A model generated the notes under the pieces. It saw only the letters and a list, made by a program, of their open reading frames with translations. It had not been told where the DNA came from and made no database searches. The position numbers and the translations under genes were made by a program. From assembly GCA_020740775.1 (NCBI GenBank), contig JAHEWK010000004.1:3038001-3102000 (forward strand): a stretch of DNA of 64,000 nt, read 5' to 3'. This document shows, piece after piece, positions 34,273 to 45,862 of the stretch (positions within the stretch are counted from its first letter, which is position 1; every line of letters starts with the position of its first letter). The stretch is from Ilyonectria destructans. Lineage: Eukaryota; Ascomycota; Sordariomycetes; Hypocreales; Nectriaceae.

Positions 34273-35444
34273 ATGAGCTGGACTTCGTACAATCGTTTCA
34301 CTGTGCGGCCGGTCGCTGTAGCACTAGCTATGAGTCTCACTCTCGTCATACTCATTCACCATCAAACCAACGAACCCGCGTATCCCTGGACAAAGTGGCA
34401 TGTTTCATCTATAGGTACTACAGGAGCGTACCGAGTCTATAATAAAACTCTCGGAGTGCGTTTGTTGGCTTGTAGTTTTCTTTTCTAATTCGCTCGCCCT
34501 TACCTCTCGACCTTTTCAGAAACCCCCCTAACGCACATTTCTTCCTAGTTTGAACAAATCGTGGTTATTTCAACAGGTCCCTCCTGGCGTATAGACGGCT
34601 TGAATGATGCAGCAGATGTCACCAGTCTTGAGCTTCAGGTTCCGCCGCAACCAATTTGGACACAGACAGAAGTCGACACCTTCGGGTGACTCAACAAAGA
34701 CGTTGGTCATGTTGAAGGCAACTACTCCCAACTTGGCCCTGGGCAAGCGCAGTGCTGGCTAGGACATCTCAACGCACTGAAAACTGTTCTTGAAACGGGG
34801 TCGACCACAGCTCTGATCATGGAGGACGACGTAGATTGGGACATCCGGATCGAAGACCAAGCTGCCCTGATTGCCCCAATCATAAGATACGTTACAGGTG
34901 ATGAAGGGGACACATTTTCCCGTATGGAAATGCGTGGGATCTTCTGTGGCTGGGTCACTCTGGCGACGATGTCGACTACCATAAAGGCAATATCGCGGCT
35001 TGGTCTGACCTTACTTTACCCGAGACACCGCTGTATCGGGATGTTTATGGCGGCTTCAGTTACTTCCCACCTCAGCTGCGACTGGTTCATTCCTCCGTAT
35101 GGCCGGTGTGCATGTTTGCCTATGCTGTTACGAGGGATGCAGCGTTGAAAATTTACGGGTTATCCAAAGGGGGCACAGAGAACATCATCACGGTCGACAT
35201 ACGACAATGGTGTCTCGAAGGTCTGCTGCGGTGTGTCACTGTGAACCCTGAGCTCTTTCACCACCACAAGCAAGCAGGAGAAATAGCTAGTCAGATTGCC
35301 GTTGTGGAAGGCTGGGACGATTTGGCTGCTGTAACAGAGGTTGGGTACACGCCTAACATACGATACAGTACACGATGCAATAGCAAATCTTCTATTCTCG
35401 TGTCGTGTCAGAGTGATTTCAAAAAAGAGGCCGAAGAAGGCTAG
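34273..35444 (+). pseudogene. Glycosyltransferase family 25 gene, disrupted
   Basis: Exon 1 (34273-34455) encodes a short cytosolic end, one membrane anchor (VAVALAMSLTLVILI) and a stem. A phase-0 intron leads to exon 2 at 34549. GT25 identity rests on TALIMEDDVDWDIR, WDLLWLGH and a downstream LVHSS..CMFAYAV block. Two lesions are visible. An in-frame TGA stands at 34687-34689, before the catalytic part. A one-base frame slip at about 34919 separates the EDD block from the WDLLWLGH block (34920-35444). The normal start VISLPxRTDRR of the family is also eroded. No intron removes these defects. Family members are Golgi or ER type II membrane enzymes transferring sugars. Assembly error could explain the slip, less easily both lesions. 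Confidence 0.75.
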
Positions 35445-35573
35445 GACTAAGATCGACAATATTTGTACGTTCTTTTCTCGGGTAGAAATATGCTATAGCT
35501 GGAGTGTTTCAACCAAAGAAAGCCATGTGCACAGTAAATCAAATGTCCTAAATTCACTTCTCGGTGTGTCACT

Positions 35574-38500
35574 TCAAGCTATCTTGTCTAACTGTTCATG
35601 ACAGTCCACCTCGGTCAAGTTTCCATTCTGGACGAGGAACAACCTGTCCGTAGATGACTTCATACTCCCCGTTAACGCACTCAAGCGATGGGCAATGATA
35701 ATGACGGTATGGCCCTGTTTGAGAAATTCCGTCTCTATGATGTTGTGGATGGTTAATTCTGTCACCGAATCCAAGGAAGAAGTCGCCTCATCCAAGAGCA
35801 AGATCGGTCGCGGCGCACCCTCTGAGGATCGACAAGGTTGACGCCAACCCGGAAATGAGTATTTACGAGCAATCGCCCGTGCCATAGCCAACAGCTGTGA
35901 CTGACCAACAGATAGCGCGGGTAATGATGAGAGACGCTGGTACAACGGACTTTGTGAATGGCCAGTGCTTGTGCTGCATAAATGTGTCCAAAGGCCAACC
36001 TTAAGAAGAGCAGTCTCTAGGACTTGATCGGAAACCATAGAAGAAGCGTCTAGATTGAAGCGTAGAGTTGCATCAGGCATCAGAAACGAATCTTGGGAGA
36101 CTGTGATGAAACATCGTTGTCGCACGATTGACAAGGGGATATTTGCGATATCTTGGCCGTCGACTTCGACAGTCCCGGTGCTTTCAATTAGGCGCAAGAG
36201 GGCTAAAAAGATGGTACTTTTGCCACTGTAACAAACTAGGCATGAGAAATATATTCTCATGGTTAAATAACAGGATTTGAACTTACCTCCCAGTCCGCCC
36301 GCAGACGACAAGCTTTTGTCCCGAAAGAATGTCAAGGTTGATGTTGCTAACTATAGGGCGGCTGTTGAAGCTAAGGGAAAGACGTCAGCTCACTCTTCTG
36401 AGGCATACGAAAGGTTTTCTCACCTGTAGCCTGCCGCGAGGTTTCTTATTCGAACATCCCCCTTCATTGGCCAAGCAGGGTCAGGGATATGTTTTGGGGA
36501 CTCTCGTTCTTCTCGAGGAGTGTATGCTTCTACCGCTCCCAGACGGGAAATGGCACCAAGAGAGATTTCCAACCCAGTCCAAGATTCAACAAGACGGACT
36601 AGGGTACTGTTTGCAGCCAGAATGAGGTTCAAAGCAACGCCAATACCTCCTCCAGTCGTGGTATCAGTCCTAGTCAGAATAATGCTAATAAGTCCAATAG
36701 CAATGACACTGATGATCAGCTCTAGAACCAGGGTAAGCCAGCGCTGGAGGCAAAGCAACATATACAAAGTTCGCAGCGAGGAGTTGAGGTACTGTAGATT
36801 CTTCATTTCCATAGCAAACTGCCATTTAAATGATCTGATTGTAACAATGCCCTCGACCTGAATTGCAGTTAGAGCCACGCTTAGCATGTTAGTTAATTGA
36901 GCACATTACCGTCTCTAGAAAACTCGAATAAAGTGCGGATTGGGACTCAATTTCAAGAATCCGTAACCGGCGGGAAGTTCGCAAGTATACCCTTTGAATA
37001 AAAAATACAACAGCGACGCAGAAAGGTAGCGAGAAGATGAGGATTCCCTGAACTTTGACTAAAAGCAATACCTGGGCCATCATTTTGAAAATTTCTTGTA
37101 GAGTTAATAACAGAGGTTAAAGAAATGTCCAAGTGAGCTAAACTGACGGTTGCAAAGAGCTGAGAAAGCCTCAGGAAGCTGCCTGTCTACGGAAGCAATA
37201 TCATGACCGAATCTATATCGCCCGTTAGCTATGTGTTCTATGTACCCATTAGCCACCCGGTATAGGAGGGAGTCAGACCGATTCAGTGTAATACCGATAT
37301 CAATATTGATGAAAAATGACAGCGGTGCGCTATATCAAGATTAGTGACTGTTGTCTGGGAGGAGAAGGAAACAAACATACCCCAGAATGGCTGAAAGTAG
37401 AGACTGGTGAAGCTTTTTGCCAGAATGGGGGGCAAGGAGAATATATGTGGCCCTAGATACCGTGTCAGAGTTGCAGGTTTGTAGATATGTTGAATGTGAA
37501 CTGACCACATGGTTCCGCTTGTAGATATCCAAGCAGCAAACGCCATCAAAATATAACCGATAATATAATACAATGAACGGCTGGTGTCATCCTCCATCCA
37601 CCACTTAATCCAGTAGTGTGGAAGGGTTATGAAAGAAGAATATGATGCCGTGCAACAAATAATGCAAAGAGAGTTGAAGACACCGGCTGACTTGAGATAG
37701 TAGCCTAGATCTGTCAGAAATGGGCGCCGTGATTGGGGAATTTTAATGCATACCATAAAGCGAAATGTCACCTGTCTTCCGGTACAAGTCATCCTTCATA
37801 TCCACGTTGGCATCAGCCTTGGCTCTTGGCTTGGTGCTTGGCTTTTCCAGCACGCCGACATCTTGACGAGCATGTCCGGTCACAGAGCTGCCAAACTCGA
37901 ACTTTCTGATCACGTTCGCACTGCCCAACATTGAGTCGCTAGATTGTACCTGAACTCGGCCATTGTCGACGTACAAGACATGACCAGAAACCTCGAAATG
38001 TTGGGCTTGTGAGTAATTTAGCATCTCGAGCAAACAAGGTAGTGACAGAGGATTTAATCGACTCACTCGAGTTTGCAATCAGGAGAACAGTCGTTCCCTC
38101 CTTCTTGAACCAACCACGACTGCCAAAGAGATTTGCGACCACTCTTGCCTCGGTTGTTCCGTCCAAGGCAGTCATAGTGTTGTCAAGGATGGCGATTTTG
38201 CAGCGAGAGTACAAGACGCGAGCTAAAGCCTGGTAAAATATCAGATATATGTTTCTAATAATTCAGGGTGGGTTTGTGGGACATACTACTCGCTGTTGCT
38301 GTCCACCAGAAAGATTGATGCCGCAGTTGCTAACATAAGTTGTATCTGCCTCTGGAAATGTCGCAATATCAACTTCAAGAGAACAAGCCTGTATGGCATC
38401 CTGGTATCTTTGTTCATCAATGTTATCGGAAAATCCAGTGATTATCTCCCTGAAAGTGCCTGCTGGAAGCCACGCCTTTTGGTCGCAGAACCCAAAATTT

Positions 38501-40684
38501 GTCGAAGATATGTAAACTCCACCTCCAGCATATTGAATCTCACCTAAAAGCATCTTAGCCAGCACAGATTTTCCACTCCCTACAGGCCCGCAGCAGATTG
38601 TCGTAGACCCTTGGGGAAGTTGAATATTAATATTGGAAAGTACTGGTACTGAATTTCCGGGGTCATTGATTGTAACATCAGTAGTTTGAATGGCAAAAAG
38701 CTTTGTATTTGTGGTGAATCCGCGAGAGGCTCCGGCGATGAGCTGTCTCTGATCGCGATATGTTGGCTCAAGCAAATATGCCTGAATTCGCTCAAAGTTT
38801 GCAAATGATGCCACGGCGCGAGGTACGATGGTCATAATCATGTTTGCGGGATGTGTGACGACTGCTAGCACAGCGACTGTGGTAAAGACAGTTGCCACGT
38901 CTAAGTCAGAGCTCTGTGACTTTGCAATAATCGCAAATAGAACCACTGTGATGACTGGTGTGAATATGCCAAGTGCATTCGCTGAGTAATATCAGCTATA
39001 GCTGTGTAATGATGTGGGAGTATCTTACCGCTTGCATTATACATAACACTCATCCATCGAACGTGTTTCGAGCTGTCAATCTCCTTCTGGCGCAAGCTGC
39101 AGATATATGCCATAATTGCATCAGTCAAGCCTATAGATTTTAAACTTTTCACAGATGCTAAGACTGTATTCAAGGCCGAGATACGTTCCTGGGTAGCAAT
39201 GTTCCAATCCTTCTGACGAGATTGGATGTTCCTAGCAACGAAGCGACTGACGCGAGAACAGACTAATCCCAGGTCATTACGCAGTTTAAATTTATGGAGT
39301 GGGGAGTAAACTTACAAAAGATTATAACCAGAGGGACAGGCCACAGCCATTGCACCTGCCTTTCGAGTATGAATAAGCCAATAATGAGCTCAAGGAGTTG
39401 TCCCCATGTTTCGTGAAACATCTCTCCAGTATCAGCAATACCCAATACATCTGTACTCATAAGAGATACCGCGTCACCAACATGCGAGACTCCAAAGTTC
39501 ATTTCAAGTGTCTTGTTGTAGATAAGAGCGATGAGAGACCCCCGTAACATCAGCTGCAGTCGGTTCAGGCGATGTCTGTACAAAGAGGCAAAAATCTAGC
39601 TTGTTAGCAGTGTAGGTACCTTGCGACAGATTGTCTGATATTATACTCACTGCTAGACCAAGGTACACGGTTATCGCAGCCACCAAGATCCAAAACTTGT
39701 CGCATTTCTGGTGGGAGTTTTTCTGAGACTGCTCGATAAAGGTGATGATTTCGTGAATAAGGAGCGGTTGACTGCAGCGACAAATGGCGAGAAAGAACCG
39801 TGGAAAGGTAATGGAAAAAAATGGCGTATAGAGGCAATGGAACAAAACTCCAATCAGTGTTGCCTTATTTTCGGGCTTTGCTTTATTCATCCCAAATATT
39901 AGAAACCAAGTGTAGCTCGGGTTGAGGGCGGAGCTACTACTCACTTCTTTGATCCCAATAGCGTAGGATATTACTGCGCAAGACGCTGGGTCCAATACTC
40001 TTGTCCAGATCCGGAATATTGCCCAAATGCAGTATCGTATTATTTCCTTGAGCTAGGATGCCGTTCATCCACCAGAAAAACACCTTACTCAGTATCCCTG
40101 CGGTATCCTCTGGGGACAGGTGGCTGTAAGCTGGCTTGATGATAGACGATTTTCCCTGGGACTCAAGTAGGAACAGGATTATTCGTACTGAAAGCTCTAT
40201 CATGGGAACCCATTTGGGTGGAGACTGGTGGAACTGATGTGCAGTTGGCACAGGGAAAGTGATCTGGACAAAACAACATAAAGTAGTTGCCAGCAGATAG
40301 AGTACAGATAAGTCTGACGGCTTGACGGACGACCTATGATGGAGAGCGGAGATCCATATTAGACCTGTTGATGCAAGAAACGATAACGATGCAGCGAGCG
40401 TATCGAATGGGTCAGTACTTTGCGAAGATGAAAGCACCATCAGGCGGGCTAAGCATAGAATGGAGAGAACTGGGGTGATGTACTAAACGGCTGTAAGTCA
40501 AATTCCTTCAACGTGGGCTCAGCATACGAACGAGCTTAGCGCTACCTAGCCAGTTTTGCTTCACCTTGACAGCAGCATGCCGGTGCGACCATAGAACCCG
40601 AGGGATTAAAATGAGAAAGGCAATAGAAGCTACGGCCGAGACGATGGAAGGGCTGGATCGGCCCCGACAAGTGAGTGACTCCAT
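35574..40684 (-). CDS. ABC transporter, ABCC (multidrug-resistance-associated) type
   Basis: A multi-intron gene with start ATG 40684. I could join the exons in phase throughout by GT-AG sites, with no stop, giving a full-length ABCC architecture: TMD0, TMD1, NBD1, TMD2, NBD2. NBD1 (about 38950-38000) has Walker A CGPVGSGKS and signature NLSGGQQQ. Its Walker B region reads ILDNTMTALD, with Asn at the catalytic position, and the switch His is replaced by Asn (LLIANST). NBD2 (about 36350-35574) has Walker A GRTGSGKST (split by an intron), signature LSVGQ, Walker B ILLLDEATSSLD and switch IIAHRL, so it looks competent. Such asymmetry is known for ABCC proteins, though the H-loop loss in NBD1 is notable. 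Expected role: ATP-driven export of organic anions or metabolites at plasma or vacuolar membrane. Confidence 0.9.
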
Positions 40685-41050
40685 GATGGAGACTTGGGGA
40701 CTTTTACGAAGAAAGAGATTGTGCGGTGCAATTTAACAGCGAGACGTTAAGGAAGTGAGAGAAGCACGCAACCGTGACGTGTACATACATGTTCGCTTTA
40801 TCACCATTGGCACGGCTAGGCTGCCCCTTGCATCTGTGCCTCTTGTCCAATCCTCTCAGACCGGATTATCCTTATCTCAGAAACGCTGCCGCTCCGGCAC
40901 AATGTGGGGTCGCCTGGACCACGTATGTGTGTTGGTTGTGCGTACTACGCAGTACTTTGCATGATTACGGGCGCTAAGGCATGCTTACTTTGAACCATCT
41001 TGAGTTGTTGGTTGAAGAGTTGATTGTCTGAGTGCGTTACCCGGCCTATC
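40685..41050. other. Intergenic upstream of the ABC transporter
   Basis: Promoter side of the transporter gene. No other feature seen. Confidence 0.35.
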
Positions 41051-41797
41051 GCGACATCGACAATGTCAACAGAGCCATCGACCGGGAGCCGTGGTACAAT
41101 TGTCCGCCGTTGATTGCTGAGAAATCAGGACTCCTGGGAGCCCAAGCCGTGGCACGACCGATCTACAAGTAGTACGCGGCATCATCGGCGCAGCCGAGGC
41201 AGTAGTCCACGGGACCGGTTTCGTGGCAGCAGAAGGCTTAATCGGCACGGCCGAGGTGGCGCTCGATGGAGTGCGTGAGGTCAAGACAGCGGCACTGAAC
41301 GTCGCGAATAACGCGCTGGGAGAGATTCGAGATACACAGACTGCGTTGACGAAGCGGAGGAGGCGCTCCGCAACGTTGAGACGCTGAGCGAATAGTTGCG
41401 TATCTTTGACAAGGCCAAGGAGCTCCTAGCTGACGGTGAGAGGCTGGCATAATTAGGTATCTCGGGGGTTCAGACTGCTGTTGACGGGCTAGCCAAGGCT
41501 ACAGAGTTCATCGTGTTCGACGCTGCAGAAGCTGCGCTGCGGTTTACGCAAGAGAACACAGCGGAGCTCAATCTCGCACGACACGCAGTCGAGGCTGCCG
41601 AAGGGGCTGTCAATCTCGGGCTGGATCTGGGGAAATGGGTCGTCAGTCACGCAGGCAATCTCTTCGGCATTAGCAAGGTCCAGTTCCGCGGGTCGGTGGC
41701 CAGTCTGCTGCGAAACGAGGAGGGCAGGTAAGGGCCCGTGCTGATGGTGCACATCGAGGGCGTGGTGATGGGCGAGGAGGTGGCTATTCAGGTTTGA
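41051..41797 (+). pseudogene. Decayed gene for an alanine-rich helical protein
   Basis: Coding remnants switch frame and hit stops. A block translating as GIIGAAEAVVHGTGFVAAEG and further Ala/Val-rich heptad-like sequence reads from about 41170 to 41370. A second block (41513-41731) contains AAEAALRFTQENTAEL and GKWVVSHAGNLFGISKV. A last piece (VHIEGVVMGEEVAIQV) ends at 41797. From memory this pattern occurs in long, repetitive Ala-rich fungal proteins of unknown function. There is no continuous frame, so I call a relic. It may once have been longer towards the 5' side. Confidence 0.55.
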
Positions 41798-42784
41798 GTG
41801 GGAGCCCCTCCGCAGCCAGCTCCTTGATCTTCACCCATATCCGCTCAAACAACTCCTTGATTAGCTCCACAAGGTTGAAATGAGGCTCAGGTTATTAAAG
41901 GAGACTTAATGTGTACAGTTTAAGTAACTCCAAGAGATGAATGGGGAACCCAATTTAATTACTCAAGCACCGGTGCTACATGTCTGGAACAAGTTCAGTC
42001 TGGCCCATCAACTGAGACCTTGGCTGGTCATGTTGTGCTTGGCGTACAGTCTTATACTGAGCGCCTACAATGGAGTAATGGATTATATAATAATTTATAC
42101 AAAGTGATCAAATCCAAGTGCGTTTTGCCAACTTCACCCATGTCTGTTTCCAGAATACGGCGGGTCAAACCACATTGCTACTCTGCTGTCATAGAACGCT
42201 ATTTGCAAGGTAGTAGTAGCTGAGGGGAAGAGGGCAAGATGTGCCACATGGGGCTTGAAAGCTGGCTCATACTTCCGTTGCAGAAGTTTCTTCTAGTCCG
42301 TCGCATTACAGAATAAATAGGCCTTAATCTCGGCGGCGTGTTAGCTCCCAGGCGGTCCGCTATGTTACGGTTGAGCAACTCTGTGAGAAGGTCTTTGGTT
42401 GCAGGGGAATTACTTTTGGCCCTGAGAAGTGCAAGGGTTCAAATAGTATCTTGGAGTACATTTCATCAGTAGCCTGGTCACAAAACGGGGGTCAGCCAGT
42501 CATTGTTTGGCGGAGAATCACGCCGAATGTCTACTAATCAATTATCTCATTGTACTCTCGACTAAGAAGTAATTCGGAGGTGGGGTGCTCTAGGGCTCTA
42601 CGAAGGTACAATTCTGATCTCGATCTGCGATCTCGAGCTCGCGAAAGTATAGTAAAGCTACGACAACTTTCTTAATTAACATTAAAATTACATTATACAT
42701 CTAGGAAAGTAGCTGCTTGCTATGTAGGCCCATGGGCGTTCCCTTCCAAACCACCTCGTCGTGCTAGATTCCACCGATAATCCT
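41798..42784. other. Intergenic, AT-rich in part
   Basis: No open frame with recognisable features. The 42640-42700 part is strongly AT-rich next to the 3' end of the SDR gene. Confidence 0.4.
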
Positions 42785-43789
42785 TCATGCGGTTTTCTTG
42801 ACCGAATCCTGACCCAATTTAAAAACGCTCGCCTTTGCCTCCGCCGTATGTAGCCCAGCCCCCTTGACCATAGTACTATCAAAGACAGTCCGCGGACCGA
42901 ATGCGTTCAGAAACCATGTTATAAACGCATTTGTTCCTTTCCAAAGGTAGGGGCGCTTTCCACCAATGACCTCGTCGACAACTTCGCGGGCAAATTGGGC
43001 GGGAGGCATTGTCCCCGCGAGATGTTTGGTTGTCCTCGCCTTCACTGAGTCCTCAATGTCGCGGTAGATGCTATTGGGGCCAAAGTTGATGTTATCAGTC
43101 GCCATGAGTGGGGTGGACACCTCTCCCATGTACAAGGTTATGACCTTGATGCCGAGTGGCTGCACCTCGAGACGGAGGGTGTCAGAGTAGGACGCGACGG
43201 CTGCCTTGGTGGCATTGTAAGAGGAGGCGAATGGGTTCGGGAGGCGTGCGAGAACCGATGCAACGTTGACGATGGTCGGCGCGTTGGTCTTAGACACAGC
43301 AGCGAGGAGAAGAGGGGTGAAGGCAGTGACCATCTCCATCAAGCCAAAGACGTTCGTGTTAAAAAGGCTTCGAACACGGGCAGCGTCTGCCTCGATGGCC
43401 GGGGCTTCGTAAACTATGCGCGCGTCAGTACTCCAGAGGGATTATCGGCAGGGAGAGCGCGCAGTGAAACTTACGAGCGCCCGCATTGTTGAAGAGTATG
43501 TCCAACGAGCCTCCCGTGCGGCTTATCAACTCAGTCTTTAGAGCACTAATACTTTCAGGGTCGGTGACGTCCAAGGTGAGGATTTCGATGCCCTTTTCTT
43601 GCAGGTTCCCCAGACTCTTCAGAGAGCGGGCCGTCGCAAAGACGCGGTAGCCCTTGGAGGCGAACTCCAGCGCCAAAGCATTACCGGCGCTACCTTGGGA
43701 GCACCTATTGAGAGTTAGACTGGTAAATTTAGTACGAATTTGGGCTCTGGTAAGACAAACCCAGTGATGAGAATTGATCGCTTTGACAT
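42785..43789 (-). CDS. Short-chain dehydrogenase, AYR1-like (acyl-DHAP reductase type)
   Basis: Model is complement(join(42785..43413, 43475..43704, 43761..43789)), 295 aa; introns in phase. The 29-nt first exon supplies MSKRSILITG, so the cofactor motif becomes TGCSQGSAG, typical of the yeast Ayr1-like subgroup. Other marks are NNAG, a Ser region VNVASVLAR, the catalytic SYNATKAAV, and a C-terminal hydrophobic stretch (YLWKGTNAFITWFLNAF) that may contact membranes. Yeast Ayr1 reduces 1-acyl-dihydroxyacetone phosphate; many fungal paralogues have other substrates, so the reaction is inferred only as NADPH-dependent ketone reduction. A 12-bp tandem repeat lies immediately upstream of the ATG. 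Confidence 0.88.
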
Positions 43790-43793
43790 GATT

Positions 43794-43889
43794 GATGAAT
43801 TGCTTGATGAATTGTTTGATGAATTGCTTGATGAATCGCTTGATGAATCGCTTGATGAATCGCTTGATGAATTGCTTGTTGAATTGTTT
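43794..43889. repeat. 12-bp tandem repeat, eight units, just upstream of the SDR start
   Basis: Eight consecutive 12-mers of the type gatgaattgctt/gatgaatcgctt, 96 bp in all, starting 5 bp before the ATG at 43789. On the minus strand they would be in the leader of the SDR mRNA. They happen to keep an open frame on that strand (FIKQ/FIKR units), but this frame does not join the SDR in phase. Confidence 0.85.
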
Positions 43890-44446
43890 GACCACCGACC
43901 GAGAAAGAAACCGTCGGGTTCCTGCCTTTATTATTATAAGACCACTTTTTGAGTTTATCTAAGTCGGCCAGTCCGAAAGTCCGCTACAGTAGCGTAGGCT
44001 CGGGCGCATTATTAGTTGAGACTCCATAGTCGAGTTCGTGGGTCGGCGACACACGTAATTGACCCGACCCGCTAACAGCCTTAAGAGCTTAATGGCGTGC
44101 TCCATCCATCCCCCTTGTTGCTCCGCCGGACAAATAGTTAGACCGTTAACTCCTGCAAATCTGCTTACTTCATTGTTTTTTTCCAATCTTTACAATCCAA
44201 ATACCAGCTGTCTCGTCTGCACGCGGGCCCGAAAACCGCCATCTCCTGGATGACAAATTTCCCTTCGTTAGTCATCTCCGCATTTTCTGTATATGCGGAC
44301 TTGAGATAAACTCTAATTGGTAACTAGAGACGAATGCCAATGCATGTCCTAACCTCTTCACGTATATCACCCAAGCGCAAACCCAGATACTGCTGAAAAT
44401 TGAACCACTTCACACTCAGAGTTCAACAAACCCCAACACCATCATC
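43890..44446. other. Shared upstream region between SDR and Old Yellow Enzyme genes
   Basis: The two genes are divergent, so this spacer and the 12-bp repeat next to it form a possible bidirectional promoter. No clear TATA element was identified. Confidence 0.4.
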
Positions 44447-45862
44447 ATGACGAGCTCACCTATATCAGAGCCCTTCACACTGAAAAGTGGCCTGGTCTTG
44501 CCGAATCGGCTTGTCAAAGCCTCCACGGCTGAAGGTCTAGCTGACCAAAAATACCTCCCGACTGAAGCTCTGATTGGAGCATATGAAGCGTGGGCAGACG
44601 GCGGCTGGGGAATGGTCCTGACAGGTACACGCGACCTATACCCCAATTTACGAAGTCAGCAACTGGGGACAACTCCTTGCTAACCGATTCTGGACAGGCA
44701 ACGTGCAAGTTGACGCTCGCTACCTTGGCCAACCAAACGACGTGGCTTATAATGAAGCCCTCGAGTACAAAGAGATGCTTGAGAGTTGGAAGAAGTGGGC
44801 CGAACCCTACAAAAAGAGCAACTCCCACGCCGTCGTACAGATCAATCATCCCGGAAGGCAATCCCCTGGCGGAGCCGGTACCAGGGGCTTTTTCGCCAAG
44901 AGCATCGCCCCAAGCCCCATCCCGCTAAGCCTAGGGAAGGAGTTCTTCCCCAGAGTAATGTCCATGCTCATTTTCGGCACCCCGAGGCAGATGACCCTCG
45001 CGGAGATCAAAGAGACTACGGAACAGTTTGCCAAAACAGCCCGGCTAGCAGCCGACGCGGGTTTCGCAGGCGTCGAACTACACGGTGCCCACGGGTATCT
45101 GCTCGCGCAGTTCCTGTCGGAGAAAACCAACCAGCGAACAGATGAGTATGGTGGCTCTGTCGCTGCCAGAACCAAGATCGTGGTCGAAATCATTGAAGCC
45201 ATCCACGCAGTCGTCCCAAAGGGCTTTACGGTCGGCATCAAGTACAACTCGGTCGATCATCAATCACCAAAGGCGCTGGCAGACAGCATCACGCAGTTAA
45301 AGCTCATCGCTAGTGCCGGCATCGACTTCTTGGAGATTAGCGGCGGCACATATGAGGACCCTCAGGTGAGCAAGGCTTTGGCGCTGGACCCTGAGGAAGC
45401 GCTAACGTTCTCGATAGCTTGTTGCCGGCCTGAACACCAATACCACATTCGTGTCGGTTAAAGAGAGAACCCGAGAAGCCTTCTTCTTAGAGTTCGCAAG
45501 GACTATCCGGGACGAGTTTCCCGGCCTTCCGTTGGTGGTCACGGGCGGATTCCGCTCCCGAAAGGTCATCGAGTCTGCGCTCACCGAGGGCGCGCTCGAC
45601 CTCGTCGGCATGGCCAGACCAGCCATCTTGAACCCATCTGTCCCGACAAACACCATTCTCAACAAATCCGTCGAGGAAAAGGACGCGAAAGCGTACGCAA
45701 GACTGATTGAGCCGCCGTGGTTGCTGAAGAAGATTGGCAACGTTGTCATTGGAGCGGGCGTGGAGACGGTAAGTCGATCGATTGCTGCTGCACATTAAAC
45801 TTGTAACTAACTCTAGCCCTTAGGCTTGGTACGGAAAGCAGATCGTCAAGATGGGAAAATGA
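44447..45862 (+). CDS. NADH:flavin oxidoreductase, Old Yellow Enzyme family
   Basis: Model is join(44447..44624, 44698..45365, 45418..45768, 45824..45862), 411 aa; three introns in phase. It is an FMN-dependent ene-reductase of the OYE / YqjM-like branch, reducing activated C=C bonds with NAD(P)H. Evidence: LPNRLVKAST near the N-terminus, AVVQINHPGRQSP, the family block GVELHGAHGYLLAQFLS followed by NQRTDEYGGS, and the phosphate-binding VVTGGFRSR and DLVGMARP. The last exon encodes only 12 residues (AWYGKQIVKMGK). It is divergent from the AYR1-like SDR, and the pair could act on one substrate. The full length argues for function. Confidence 0.9.

Noticed and set aside
34687..34750. An intron starting gtgact at the TGA of the GT25 gene
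   Set aside because: The candidate acceptor (gcgcag) gives a phase that runs directly into a stop, and it would delete conserved sequence.
43790..43895. Repetitive FIKR/FIKQ peptide as an N-terminal extension of the SDR
   Set aside because: A 29-nt first exon with ATG at 43789 supplies the proper TGCSQG cofactor motif in another frame; the repeat is leader sequence.
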